Source of the DNA: Malurus cyaneus samueli
Lineage: Eukaryota; Chordata; Aves; Passeriformes; Maluridae
Length of the DNA stretch: 64,000 bases
NCBI GenBank assembly: GCA_009741485.1
Contig: CM019236.1
Location: forward strand, 27,071,633 to 27,135,632
Direction: 5' to 3'
Numbering within the stretch: position 1 is the stretch's first letter; every line of letters begins with the position of its first letter. The position numbers were made by a program, and so were the translations under genes. Under the pieces are notes generated by a model. That model did not search any database. It was not told the DNA's origin and was given only the letters and a program-made list of their open reading frames with translations. Shown here piece after piece: positions 24,801 to 37,500 of the stretch.

Positions 24801-25499
24801 GCTCAAGATTATTAAAGGAATTGTCCTGATTTGGGAGAACAACTAAGGAAGAATCATACTTTGAACTAGTGGTTAAATTTTAGCTACTTAACTGAGCTGG
24901 TCATCAAATCTGTACCAGAGAAGCAGGTAATCTTATCCATCAAAAAGCCCAGATTTCTCTACTCTTTTTCTTTTTCCTATGCATGCTTATAAAATTTAGG
25001 ATGCTCACAATGTTTTTTAGCAAAGTTTAATTTTGTTAAATTCATGGGAATATTAACTTTCAGAAAGGAACTTAGATTGTTCATTGCAATTTAAATTTAA
25101 GGACTGTCTCTGAAGGTAGGATAACCAAAAAAAAGGCCAAAAAATTAGACAGACATGAGAAGGAAACAAGGATGTGGCACAACATTCCAAACTCTGGCAA
25201 CACACAAATTGACAGGTTTGTTCAGGAGAATTGTTATAGCTAGTATTTTTAAGGAAATGAAGAAAATTACTTTATTCTCAATGGTATGGCATAAGAAGTC
25301 AAACAGGGCTTCTTGAGTGAATAAAAGAAGCATGTTACCAAATTTTACTTTCCTAAACCTGGACTTGGTAATTTTTTAATGCTTCACTTATCTTGTCCTT
25401 TAAACACAGCCTGTCATTACATGGTGATTGAACTGTGTGCAGCAGTTAATAACAGGACAGAAAGAGGTTTGAAGGGATACACAGTGAGCTACTGGCCCC
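21881..25499. other. AT-rich DNA with no gene recognised
   Basis: About 3.6 kb. It has a short C-rich patch at 22677-22705 and an AATAAAAA-type motif near 24487. Open frames of 60-100 codons are present but none shows a domain, codon bias or neighbouring splice signals that I can defend. Confidence 0.5.
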
Positions 25500-25990
25500 A
25501 TTAAATTTATTCAAGGAATTAGTGGCAGATGGAATTCACTAATTTGATAGATTAGGGATTCCTGCTTATATGATCACAAGAATAGAGAGCTCAAGTTTAT
25601 TGGTTCAGATATCTACTTTCACCAAACGTAATCTCTTGGCTGTTGTATATCACCAGCATTTCTGGTGTGTATTAGCTTTCAGCCTAATGAAAGCTGTCTC
25701 TATGCAATTCTTTATATAAAACAAATCCTGAAAGTCAAAATGAAGTATAGAGCTTGAATCTTCATGGGCTGACATGATTCACTGTGCTTTTTCACGTTGA
25801 GTTTCAGATGGTGCCAACATTTAGTAACTGCTTAATGAAGAGTATGTTCAACAGATTACACTTCTCATTCATTTACTCCATCAGGAACCAGATTCTGTCC
25901 TCAGATCACGAGATCAGGACCACATATATCTTGAAGAAACTTCATCCTCAATTAGCTAACATCTGGAATGACTTCATTTTGGGGATTTAA

Positions 25991-27320
25991 ATAACAGAGT
26001 AGTGTTCTATTGATTTTTGGGAAGCAGGCTTTGGTGCTTTAGATTATGATAACTCATTTGGTTAAAAGAAATCACTTGTCATGCACTGCTATAATCTTTA
26101 TAGGGTTATTTCTGTCACTGATAGGCTTCATTTAACAATGCTGAAATCCTAAAGGCCTGAAATAGTACAATTACTAAAAGAATGCAAAAGGCTATGTCCA
26201 GGCCATGCTCCACCAAAGTAAAAGTAAGAAGGTAAGACTGATGGAATGGCATAGTCAAAAGAAGAAAACAACAACTCCTACCTCCTCCAAAATACTTCTT
26301 CCAAGACAAAAATATTTTCTTTTTGATAGTTAGTTGGCATACAAATAAATGACTGCAAAAAAAATTCTTTTGAAGTCCAATCGTGAACTTTTGACAAGAT
26401 ATACTAAAACAGCAAATGTAAGGAAGCTGTATGAAAAAAAAGAAAAACCAAAATAAAGAAAGTATATAAAAAATGAAGATGGAAGAAGTGGCATTTGATA
26501 CACTGAAACCTTAAAACTCACCACTAGTACAGTAATTTTTAAGTGCAGAGGTGATTAAAACTCTACATGGATCTAAAATAAGGAATAGTTGATAAAAAAA
26601 GTGATTTGTTAGAATGCATTATATTTGAGAATAAAATTACTACATACATCTCCATCCTCTGATTTAGAGAATGAATTTTCCCATACATGGCTTTCTATTT
26701 TAATTCAAATTTGTCAGAATAGAATGCTTTTAAAGAAATTGTCAGCTTCTTCTGATAAAAAAACCCTTTTCTATTGAATAAGTGGTTCACATTGTTCTTG
26801 TCTTTTTGTTAAAATCCTTCTTTTTTAGATATCTTCTTTTTCTGGAAACTGTCAGATTTTTTACATACTATCCTCTACATTTGTATACAGACATAATTAT
26901 GCATTGAAATGACAATTTTTCTTGTTTTTTGATTTTTTTTTTTAATTTTATGTATTCAGTTATTTAATATAGTGGTAATGGAGACTTGTCATTTTCTTTC
27001 CTCTCTTCTATAATAAATATCCACACAGGTGTCTCTCTACGATATTTGACTACTAAGTACTTTTCTAGTCATTCACCTGGCAAAGAATACATTATTATTG
27101 TTGACTAGACTTATTTAATATTTTTCTCAGATTATTCTTTATTCTGAAAATCCCTAAAATATAAATAAACAGAATAATGGCCTGTCTGACATGATTTATA
27201 GAGCATAATGTTGTTGACCAATTATGGCTAATATGTTTAAAAATCAGCATCATTTTCTCTGGGTTAGATAGACTATAATAACCATAATTAAACTTCTTGC
27301 AAAAGGCACAAAATCTCTTT
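25991..27320. other. Copy A: AT-rich DNA, nothing recognised
   Basis: No gene. The same DNA is present in copy B at about 44,714-46,040 with clustered small indels. Confidence 0.5.
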
Positions 27321-27324
27321 CAGA

Positions 27325-27852
27325 CTGTTGTCTCAGACTGGTCTCTGCTCTTGCATACTTGCAGTACTGTGTCTATAGGGCCCACAAAGATGATAGGAGG
27401 GCTGGAGCAACTCTCCCATGAAAAAAGGCTGTGAGAGTTGGGGCTGTCAGCCCAGAGAAGACAAGGTTACAAGGAGAACCTATAAGAGCCTGGCAGTGTC
27501 TACAGGGGACTGCAGGACAGTGGGAGAAGGTCTTTTGACCACGGCATGTAGTGATAGTACAGGGAGTAATGCTGTTAAGATGAGAGTAGATTTAGATCAG
27601 ACATTAGAATAGAATTTTTTGCTGTGGAGCACTGTATCAGATTGCACTCAGATTGAACCTGTGGATGCCCTAACCTTGGAAGTGTTTGAGGATGGGGCTT
27701 TAAACAATTAAAAGTATCTAGTTAAAAGTATCTCTGCCCATCCAGAAGCATTGGAAATAGATAATCTTCAAGCTCTCTTCCAATCCAAACCATTCTCTAA
27801 TTCTGTGATTCTATGCTTCCAACCTACTATTTTATCATTTTATGATTCTATG
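27325..27852 (+). mobile_element. CR1 LINE 3' fragment (copy A)
   Basis: GGCTGGAGCAACTCTCCCATG near 27401, AGCCCAGAGAAGACAAGG near 27449, ACTGCAGGACAGTGGGAGAAG near 27510 and a closing CTGTGATTCTATG near 27803 follow CR1 3' order. A short internal duplication (TTAAAAGTATCT twice at 27708-27734) interrupts it. There is no coding capacity. Confidence 0.88.
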
Positions 27853-28338
27853 AAACAATTCAGGACAGGCTTGTCACCTGCCTCACTCATCGTATGCTGT
27901 TACACACATTCTTTTTGTTCATAAGAATTAGGAGTGTTGACATAAGCATTGTGATATACCTTTTAGGAACATCTCGGTGAATGGGCAGCTTTCCCATTCA
28001 AATCATGAAGGGGAAAGGACATTCTCTAAGGGATCTCTGCACAGCTCATTTCATGCTTTTCATGTTAGATGAATATGAACCAGCAAGTGTCGAGCATAAG
28101 GCTACCTTCATTATTTGCCAATTGTCACTGTCAGCTTTCCAGTTCTACTGCATTTGGGACTAGAAATCTCTCTTCTGTAAGACTTAAGAAATTTCCAGTG
28201 CATACAAAATTCTAGCTCATGATATACTAAATAGTTGGTATTTTACTGGTAGTTAAGGAGTTTCCTTGCACCAGAGTTCTCAGTGTTACTGTCTTGACAA
28301 GGAATCATTCTTCCGTAAGGGGCACATACATTTTTCTG
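27853..28338. other. Copy A: AT-rich DNA between CR1 and LTR
   Basis: No supported feature. The opening AACAATTCAGGACAGGCTTG weakly recalls the block that follows the CR1 ends at 21.5 and 62.8 kb. Confidence 0.4.
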
Positions 28339-28344
28339 ATGCAT
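28339..28344. repeat. Target-site duplication ATGCAT, left copy
   Basis: ATGCAT stands immediately before the LTR start TGTTCTGG and again at 30030-30035 after the LTR end. Six bases is the duplication length typical of ERVK-type (betaretrovirus-like) integration. Confidence 0.85.
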
Positions 28345-28559
28345 TGTTCTGGTGGATTTAACTTAGGATCTCTGAGACACCAACCTAGTCAATCTCTTCC
28401 CTCTCCTCCTTGACAGGACAAAGAAGAAAACAAGGTGGAAAAACTCACTGGTTGACAGATGACTCACCAAATAACAACACAACAGAAACAGACTCAACTT
28501 GGAGTTATTTCTTTAAATTAAAGCACAATAGGATCATGAGAAGGAAATACAAAACCAGG

Positions 28560-28628
28560 TTGGTTTTTTTTTTTTTGGGTTTTTGGTTTTTTGGGGTTTT
28601 TGTTTTTTTTTTGTTTTTTTTTTTTTTT
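28560..28628. repeat. T/G homopolymer zone inside the LTR (copy A)
   Basis: Mixed T and G runs. The equivalent in copy B (47,281-47,342) differs in length at many runs, the pattern expected of homopolymer sequencing error. Confidence 0.9.
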
Positions 28629-29002
28629 GAGTGGAACTGGAGATTCTTGCCTCCATCCCACCTTTTTTTCCAGGCTTAACTTCACTCTTGACTTTTCTAC
28701 TCTTCTCCTTCTAAGGTAGTTTCTGCATGGTCTCTCCATGGATTTCAGCTTCCTTCAGGCCTTATTTACCTTCTGTGGTATGGGATCCTCCATGGGCTAC
28801 TTGAAGCAATCTTATTTATCATGGTCTTCCTCATGCAATGCAGGGGAATCTCTGCCCCAGCCCCTGGAGCACCTCCTTCCCCTCCTTCTCTGGCCTTGGT
28901 TGTGCAGGGCTGTTTTGCTCACGTTTTTCTCACTACTCCAATTTGTTGCACAGCTTTTTTCACCCTTAAGTAGGTTTTCCTGGAGGTACCAGCAGCTGGG
29001 CT

Positions 29003-29894
29003 AGGGGACTTTCTTGGTTTGAAAGACAGGTGTTTGCCGATGAAGGTAGGGACCCCCCTTGGAGTAGTGGATATGACTTCCCTCCAAATTATTATAGCTT
29101 TGAAAATCATGGGCTTTCAGGCAAGAATATGGGTAAAAGGGAATAACAGTTTTACTAATATGTATAACAAGGTGAAACAAGTAACAATACCAGTAACAAC
29201 ACACAGCCCAGTCCCAAACCCAGTGACAGCCTTACAGAGACACAGCCTCCCCTTTGGTGCAGTTACAGTCCAGCCGGCAGGGGCGCTGTTGGCTCCCGCG
29301 GGGGGTGCGAGATTCCAGGGCTGCAGGGCGCTGTGGCGCAGGTCCCGGCTGGCTCAGATCTCCCACAGCACCAGTGATGGCACAAATGGCAGAGGTGGAT
29401 GGAGAAAAGTTTCTCTGCAAAACTCACAGCAGAAACGCCGATCTTAGTGCTCCTCTGAACAGCAAGAAACCCAGGACAGCAAAGAGACGAGCAGAAATCC
29501 CGGGCTGCGACGGGATGGAGCAGAGTCACCCTGAAGCTGGAATCGCAGAGGTTCCCGGCAAGGCACAGGAGAAAAAAAACACCATGCAGCAAGCAGGAAC
29601 CCAATGAGCAGAGATGGTGGTCTCCACAGAAAAAGGGCAGGCCAGCTTTCTCCAGAGCAGCCAGCGGGCAGACTTCCTTCCCTCAGGGAAGCAGCGAAGG
29701 AAGTGAAGTTCCCCCCTGCCCAAAACCACTCTCTCCCAGCGCTTAGCAACACCGTTTAAGTGGGGCATAGGTATCATTGTCTTCATTAATAGCCGAGCAT
29801 ACAAGAGGATGACCTGGCAATTATGTATCCAGCAACAAATGGGAAAAAAATTCCCGAAGAAAGGGAACAAAGGGGGATATCTTAACCCACAACA
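29003..29894 (-). mobile_element. Nested LTR of a second ERV family (copy A)
   Basis: The segment begins AGGGGACTTTCTTGGTTTGAAAG and contains CTCCAAATTATTATAGCTTTGAA and GGGAATAACAGTTTTACTAA, landmarks of another common passerine LTR as I remember it. It includes a GC-rich CpG-containing zone (29,260-29,560). It lies between GGGCT (28998-29002) and GGGACT (29895-29900), which may be a decayed target-site duplication, and the outer LTR sequence resumes directly with CAGCTGTGGCC. The strand is a guess from the position of AATAAA-like and TAGTAAA-like motifs. No viral genes are present. Confidence 0.7.
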
Positions 29895-30029
29895 GGGACT
29901 CAGCTGTGGCCGGTGCTGGATCCATTGGAGCTGGCTGGAACCACTTGCATGGGGCAGCCTCAGCCTCTGTCTCAGAGGCTTTCCCTGCAGCCTCCTACTC
30001 CACTGCAAAAACCTTGACAAGTAAACTAA

Positions 30030-30035
30030 ATGCAT
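30030..30035. repeat. Target-site duplication ATGCAT, right copy
   Basis: Exact match to 28339-28344. It defines the right end of the outer LTR at 30029. Confidence 0.85.
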
Positions 30036-33000
30036 TTGCAAATTCATGGTGTGTTACACCAGATATTACTGCCTAGTCTAATGTCTTCTACACCAACCAG
30101 TTTATATTTTTATCCTAGTCATTAGGACTAATGAAATCATTAGGACTACAATTCATAATTCGCATTCATGCATCTTCTACCTTTAATGAAGCATCATTTT
30201 TTTGGTCCAATTTCTTCCATTAATGCATAATTTCACTAACAGTATAACTTTGAAAAATATCGGCGCATAACTTACAGGTGGAAGTTCTTTTCAGGCTGGA
30301 GACCTATTATTAAGATGTTTCTTTGTTAGGACAGTTTGCCTGCTGCACCCTCTGCAATGTTTCCAGGAGCAGATGGGAGTAGGATGGTTGTGCGACTCTC
30401 AAACTGTTCCAGTGGCACCAACATCAGCTAGAGTTTGCCTAGATGCCTGCATGAGCTGAGAGTGCTGAATCATGAGAAGTGCTCTGGTAATGCTCTTTAC
30501 ATAACACTTGCTATCTGATTCTGTAGCTTTCTGTAGTGTCCATATGGAAAGAAAAAATAAAGCATATCATTCTACTCCTAGCTTTTTTCTGCCCACCCAT
30601 TGCCAAGGAGTCCTTGATTAAGTGCAGGGTAAACTGGTACTGTGAAGCAAATCCAGAGCCTTTAACTACCTTTTTTTCCATAATGGTGCATGAAGCAAAG
30701 GGAATGTGTGTTGCACAAAAGATTCTTAGACAGACCTACACACACAAGGCTTTATTCAGATGCATCATTGCTGATAACACACATAAATTCTAAGTGTGAA
30801 AGTAGCTTCTGGGAAAAACAAAAGGATAACAAACAAAGCAGCCCAAGAGGAAAGTGTAAGGGGTAAGTTTCTCAATGATGAGTCAGGAGAAACGCTGGTA
30901 TAATTAACCTCTTCTCTGTGCTCCTTGCAAAGCAGGTGGTAAAGCTGAGGGGCATGAGAATGTTGAATTTTCCCACAGGTTTCCCTACTCCTGTACAATT
31001 TTTCAACATGATCCTCTCAACTGAATTGTTACAGTCCATGATAAAGTTAGTGTGGATTACCGTATGCTTCCTCAGTCATGAGCACTACGTCCTGATAGAT
31101 TGTTAAGTTCTCTTGCATAAGTATTATTACTTACTGCTACTGCATGTTTAAATTACCAATGTGTTGTTGCTCATTGAGTTTTGAGTTTCTCCATTATTAA
31201 TTACACTCCACAAAACAGGATGTAGGAAAAGCGGACCGACAAAGGAGTAAGTTTCATACCAGAGACATTTACTTCGCAGAAGTACACAACAATGAGAAAA
31301 TTTGGATTTGAAGATGCAAGAAAAACAGCATAAGCGCAATACAGGAGAAAAAAATGCACAGGAGTTCTAGAAAACAGTCACAATAGATTGGTTAAAAAGC
31401 TGTATAGATGCAGAAGTCAGGCACGCTGAAGATTTGCAAATGGAAAGGCCCTTACTTCTGCACAGGTACTTAATGACAGTAGCTTTGAGAAAGGACATGG
31501 GTGCAAATGCCAGCAGGTAGGTCTAGGTCTGAGATTAAACAAAAGATATTTGCAAGACAAGAAGCTCAAAGCAAAATCTATGGGTGGGAAACACGAACCA
31601 GCAAGTACAGAAAAGTAAATACTTAAAGGTGAGCAATGAGAATCTGAGCTGTGAATTAAGAGTATAATGGGAAGGAGCACATTAAAATGGTATGAGGAAA
31701 TTTCCTGACATTTTAATGATAGGAAACCTAAAAAAAGTCCAACATTTACATGTGGTAAGACAATATAGTTTGCTCAAACTGTTTCCGTAGCATGAAGATG
31801 CCTTCTTTCAGACAACTACCTTGTATATATGCACCAAGTGTTGCAGATTTTTTGTTCCTCAAAAAATCATATATTGATCCCTTTTACTTCTCCTTATTGT
31901 CTGAAAAGATGTTTCTTACAATCTCTCTATATGTAAAAGATTGTAATCGTCCTTGCAGACTGGTTTCTGAATCTTTACATTATAGCTTAGTCTATCTAAT
32001 TTGTACAGAAAAAGAAATACCCTTATTCCATATATTTAGGTCAGATCTCGTAGTCTATGTGCATAAATGAACCTTATTACAACTGAGTATCATGGTGGCA
32101 GTCCACTGTATATTGAATAGTAATTTAGTACAGTTACATTTTTCATTGCTCAGCCACCATTAAAGCACCATATTGTTATAGGAGATTTATTATGCAAGCA
32201 AGTTCTGCTGAGATAAAATATTTTTTGTTTCCTCAGGAAGCATATCTTTACAAATCCCTTTCCTGTGGAGATTTCCAGTTTTGGTCCAGCAATGTGGTTC
32301 ATGAAAATGCTCTGTTCTGCCTGCCTGAGCCCCTACTACTCTACTGAAACTCCATTTTGGACTGCAGAACTTTTTGTGTGTGTCTGTTTTGAAGACCAAA
32401 GGTGATACAATGCTCAAAGAGTACAGATTTTGTCTCATGGATTTTGTCTTTAAATTTGCCCCAAATTGCTTGAAATGCTTCATATTTAACCTGAGTATCT
32501 AAATCAACCTCAGCTCTTGCTAATATGTCTGTATGTTCCTACATCAACTTGGTTTTGGTTTACTTTCAGATATGAAGTATCTCCAGTTAACTTGATAATT
32601 TCAAACATTTCTTCAAATAATAAATATTTCAAATTATACCTTGATCATGTTTACAAGTGATCAAATGATAAAGGAAAAAAGTTGTGACCGGAAAATCCCA
32701 AAAAAATAGCATCCTTTTAAAGTCTGCAACATTTGCATGGCAGGCCACATACCGCAGTTTAAGAAGGATGAAATGCACATTTTTCCAATTAGGAATCATA
32801 GAGAATAAAGCAAATGACCTAATTCCTATTTCAATACAAATTTGGAAAAATAAAATGGCACTGTTTCTGCAGAACCTGTGAAAATAAAATATTCACATTG
32901 CAAAGTAAAGTCAATATAAATAAGAGCCTCCAAATTTAGATTCAAAAAAGGACACGAAATGCAAGAAAACATGGTCAGAATTTATGCAAAAATATACTAA

Positions 33001-33780
33001 TATTATTCACTTACAGTATCATACTTATATGCAAAGGGGCTGATAATATCTTTTCCCATAGTATTTTTCCAGAGAGATTAAGAATACTGTTCTTGAGAAC
33101 AATCATGTATGGGAAAAGGAGTATTTTGTAGACTCTGGCCAAATTTTATTCTAAAATATAAATATGCAAAAAGAGGCTGCTCATCAAGCAAATAAAATAT
33201 CAAACTAAGCATACATTTTGTCCATATGAGATGATCAGTGAGCATCACCACAGTTAGTCACAGGATAGCAAACACAAAGAAGGAATATTTTTATTGTAAG
33301 AATTTCTGTGAGAGATTGATCAGATTCAATTGTGTGTGCTGGGATCTGCTTGCTGGTTGAATAGTGTTTGTTAAATTTGATAATGCAAGACAGATTCTTC
33401 CATTACCACCAGGTCAATGGCTCTAACCTTGCTTTGGCCAGTAATGACTGAAAATGTTTTAATAAGGGTGTTGCACCCTGACTTACGTAAAAAAAAAAAA
33501 AAAAAAAAAAAAAGAGCTGATACTGTCTTTCCTGCTCCTTGAAGACAGAAATCTGTGTTAAAGCAAAGCTACCTTCACAATTTGTCTTAGCTGTCACCCT
33601 TGTAAGTGGTGTCAGCAGTGAAACAGTGGTGCCTGCGTGGACAAGGAGACACAAATATGTCAGAATTATCTCTGGGCTCTCGGTGGCCCTTGTGAGGGAC
33701 GCCTGTACTGATCACTTGGGAGGTTAAAATAGGTCTCATTGCCAAAGCAGTAGCTTGTGCTAAACGCAAGCGCTCTTTTA
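30036..33780. other. Copy A: AT-rich DNA with no gene recognised
   Basis: About 3.7 kb. It contains a small imperfect repeat (CATTAGGACTA twice near 30,120-30,150) and a poly-A of about 25 at 33,489-33,513. The open frames (for example 31,417-31,680 minus and 31,792-32,070 plus) have no recognisable motif and are unlikely to be genes. Confidence 0.5.
33489..33513. repeat. Poly-A tract, about 25 A (copy A)
   Basis: Uninterrupted in copy A. Copy B has the same place at about 52,248-52,278 broken by T residues, with altered flanks. Confidence 0.9.
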
Positions 33781-33792
33781 CTGAAGTGTAAG

Positions 33793-33918
33793 AAGGGAAA
33801 AACCCCACTAATTTGCAAGCATATTTTCATATGTTTTTAGTTTGAGGAAGGTAAAAAGGGAAAAACCCCAGTAATTTGCAAGCATATTTTCATGTGTTAA
33901 GTTTTTGTTGAGGTAGGT
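33793..33918. repeat. 63-bp tandem duplication, 2 units (copy A)
   Basis: Unit 1 starts at 33793 and unit 2 at 33856, each opening AAGGGAAAAACCCCA and continuing through TAATTTGCAAGCATATTTTC. The end of unit 2 is slightly garbled in copy A compared with copy B (52,565-52,695), where unit 2 ends TTTTTAGTTTGAGGTAGG like unit 1. Confidence 0.9.
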
Positions 33919-34314
33919 ATTAAACTATGTTAATATGGCACCTGGAAACAGATTTGAGGAACCTTTTCATTGCAGAAGCCATCAATAAGCACTACACTTT
34001 AGTACAGAGGAGTCATAGTTATACCTGTGCCAGATGAGCATTTGCTTAAAGACAGTTTGAGATGCTGAAATTTAATATTAAATGGCCCTCGAAATATATT
34101 AAGCATCTTTTCTACGAGCTTCTGAGGACTGGAAAAAAAATAATATATATATATATGTACTAATAATTTTCAAGAGCATATACAAATAATTATCAATAGC
34201 AACAGCATTTGGCAAACGGTTGTCTTTTGGCCTGCTAGTGTCTCAAGGATGCTACCAAAGAATTGAAGAAAGACTTTTGAAAAGGACATGCAGTGATATA
34301 TGCATTTAAATTGA

Positions 34315-34532
34315 AATACAGTAGGTTTGGATTGAATATTGGGAAAAAGTTCTTTATTGTGAGAGTGATAAATAATGACAGTTGCTCAAGTGTGGTCCCA
34401 TCCCTGGAAGTTTTCAAGGCCACATTGGATGGGGTTGACAACCTGTCTAGTGAAAGCTGTTCCTGCCCATGGGGATGTGTACTGAGTGATCTCTAACTCC
34501 CTTTTGACCCAAACTGTTCTATCGTTGTATGG
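34315..34532 (+). mobile_element. CR1 LINE 3' end (copy A)
   Basis: TTTGGATTGAATATTGGGAAAAAG and CCATCCCTGGAAGTTTTCAAGG are the usual CR1 3' words, and the segment closes CTGTTCTATCGTTGTATGG. Between 34,360 and 34,395 this copy departs from the CR1 pattern, whereas copy B keeps it (GTGAGACCCTTGAACAGATTGC). Copy A therefore has either a local change or a consensus error here. Confidence 0.85.
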
Positions 34533-34539
34533 TAATTAA

Positions 34540-37500
34540 GAAGAGATAATTATTTCTGTCACCTTATTTGGAAAAAAATCCCAGACCAACAAATTAGTTG
34601 TTAAATAGATTTTAGGTATTTAGACAGGTGACAGATTAAAAAAAAAAATAAATGAAATTAAATTCTACAGAAAACTCGTTTCATGGACTCAATACTCATG
34701 CAGCACTGACTTTTCAACAGCTAGAAATCTGAGAAGTGCAGCAATGATGAGAGAAATATAAGTAATAATAATAGCAGGGTTCTCATTTTCAGTGCACAGA
34801 AGTTTCTTGATGTCAGTCCTTTAATCAGAAATTCCATTTCATTTTTGTGATATTGCACCAGAAAGTGAGTCTCTGTTTCAGAGAGCAGGTAGGGTGGGGA
34901 TGATGTCTTCCCTCTCAGACCTCTCTAGTTATCTGATATAAACATATAAAAAAGAATGAAGATTTTTTTTTCAGATTTGAAAGAAGTCCTTATAATGCAT
35001 TTCTAGCTGTCGTTTGCCTTATTTGATCTGTCTTAAAAGACCTCACCTGTTTAGATAAAGCAGCTTCTAAGCTAGTCACATGCATTATCAATTTTCCTGG
35101 TTTTTCAAAGATCATGATGCTCTATTTAGTATGGTGACTACAAAGAGAATGCTTAGAAGCAGTTTTTACAAGTTAAAGTGCCTCAATACATGGACTAATG
35201 GTCACATTAAAAAATCTGATCCTTATTAATCCATTCTCAGCTTAGTATTGAAGCCATCTGAAACCAGGAGAGATTTTGTTCATGTGTTGCTTTGCAAAGC
35301 CCCACAAAACATTAAAAAAAAAAATTAAACAAATACAACATAAATTCTAATTGAAGTCTCTTTCCACATTTTCTTCTCCTAACCATGTGTGTGTTTGTGT
35401 GCTTGTATAAATTTATTTTGCAAGTGATCTTGTCTTCTTAACAAAAAATTAAAATTTTGAACCAGAAGCCTCCTTAACTCTTACTTTTACTTCAGGGAAA
35501 AAAAAAAAATCTGTTCTTTCCCATTTTATAAACATCAAGCATTTTAAGATTAACCTAACTCACTAAAGACTTCAAAAAGCAATTTTCTTCTGGGACATTT
35601 TCTCCATTAAGTGATTCACTTAGCAATATATTCTGGTTTTTTAGGCAAAAGAAATGTGGCATGATTTTATATTAAGTATAAAAACAACTGGTTTTCAATA
35701 CTCATCAAATACACATGAAAAACCAGCCACTATTCACATATGTGAATAACATTTTTGTTAATCTATAACAATAAATACAAACAAACAGGTACTAAGATTT
35801 AAACAAATAATTTTGTGTCCTTTTTTTTTTCCAACTAAGTCATAGGGGATAGGGAATTCTTCGTATCTTATAAAATTCATCAGTTTTGTTTTATTTTTAA
35901 GGTGTTTTATGGGGATTTTCACTGCTGTTTTCTGTGTTCTGAGAGAAGGAGAAATACAAATAAAATTTAGAAAGAAGGAAGTGAACATTCACTCAATGTG
36001 TCAGTATATGTACAACCCTTGCAGATATATTTATTGCTGGGTTTTTTGGATCCTGCTCCTATGTATTTCTACTGTGCTATTTTTTTGTTTTGAACTCTTT
36101 ATTTGAATTTTTTTTATTATTATGCTAGAAATGATAGTCAACAGAATTCTCTACAAGATCCATATTTACATTAATATCCATGTAGCAAAACTTAATTGAG
36201 CAACAGAAGAGTGGTTATTTCGTTATTGATGTCTTTGCTGCATCATGAAGGCAGCAATTTAGCACTAAGCTATAAATAGAAAAAATACAGTGGAGGAAAC
36301 TGGCTTGTCTTGTGTTTTTAATATCCCTTCAGGGTAAAGTATGACATAACCTAATTACAGTGGTAGAGATTTCACTGCAGGGAAAACTGTTGTTATTCCA
36401 TTTGACAATCAAGTAATTATCTTCTCTACTGGATGTTTTACTTGATACCACTAATTAAGTCATCCACAAGAATTTATTAAAAATTTAAGAAAGGTGCTAT
36501 TCTTATAAAAGTGAAGCAATAATTAAAAAAAAAAAAAAAAAAAAAAAAAACCCATTCTTTATAGTGGAGTTTTTTAATGCTACCTGTCAGAGTGCTTACT
36601 TAAGCAGAAAGCACGTGCTCTCTCTGACTACATTGCTGCTCCTTATTTCAGGGCATGGGCTCAACTTGCAGTTTCTTCTCCTCGGGGCTGTAGGCTTCTG
36701 CTGGTGCTGGGAGCAAGTACTTAAGAACAGTAATAAAATGATGACAGAGCAGAGTAAGAGAGAGCAGATGATAAGTGGCAGAGTTAGTGGGGAGTCATCA
36801 GGATTCAAAATTCCATTTAATTGTCCAGATGTTACAGGAGAGGGGGAGGCAGGAAGCACAGTATCTCACCTTATGAAAGAATCTGCAAACAACCCTAATC
36901 TGCATCTCTGCTTATGGGAGAATGTGCTAGCAAGCCTATCTTAACCCTAATTTTGCAGTTGAAATTGGGTAATTATGTAGTCATCATCAGTTTTTTTCTT
37001 GTTTCCTCTTCAGGAAAGCTCTTCCTTTATCTGTATTCCTTCCTGGTTACGTGATCTCAAAAAGAGCCAACCATATGGTTTTATGACAAAGCACAGTGCA
37101 TCAAATCTCTCAGTCTGTTTCAGAAACAACAAACTTCCCACTCATTAATTTATTTGGCTGCCTATTGAGTTAATACCTAAAACCAGTGGATTAACATTTT
37201 CTTTTAAATTATCAGTGCTGTCCTCACCTATAATATCTTCTTGTTCCCAAGAAATTATTTACCTTGCAGACAATACATTTTTAAATTTTACATCAAGTTA
37301 AATATTAACAATAGAATTTACCTTTTATTTTCCTGTGCTGGTATCCTAAAAATCTACTGCTACAAACTTCTGAAAAACTTTATTAAAACATCATCTGTAT
37401 CTTTGCAAAACATATCTCGTATATAAACATGTTTCAACACACATTTCTTGATTTCATATTTTTCTGAGATATATTTTCTTATCTTTAAACTACCTTCTCT

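Larger units (their letters stand above)
28345..30029 (-). mobile_element. Solo LTR, ERVK-like passerine family, interrupted by a nested LTR (copy A)
   Basis: The plus strand (antisense to the element) opens TGTTCTGGTGGATTTAACTT, keeps the ACAGACTCAACTTGGAG block near 28489 and CAGGGGAATCTCTGCCCCAG near 28841, and closes GCAAAAACCTTGACAAGTAAAC near 30005. These follow the order I remember for this songbird LTR. A T/G-rich homopolymer zone (28560-28628) lies inside. The LTR is split by another element at about 29003-29894. It is bounded by a perfect 6-bp ATGCAT duplication. It has no gag, pol or env, so it is a solo LTR left by recombination. Confidence 0.85.

Noticed and set aside
29019..30047. 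Cluster of overlapping frames of 100-173 codons on both strands
   Set aside because: They lie in the GC-richer nested LTR, where stop codons are rarer, and copies A and B disrupt them with different indels.
34141..34156. TA-dinucleotide run as a functional element
   Set aside because: A short microsatellite that varies between copies A and B. Nothing suggests function.
35725..35760. ATTCACATATGTGAATA palindrome as an operator or hairpin
   Set aside because: A short AT-rich palindrome expected by chance in this much AT-rich DNA, with no context to support a role.
36920..36950. AACCCTAA word as interstitial telomere repeat
   Set aside because: Only a single unit is present with no array.
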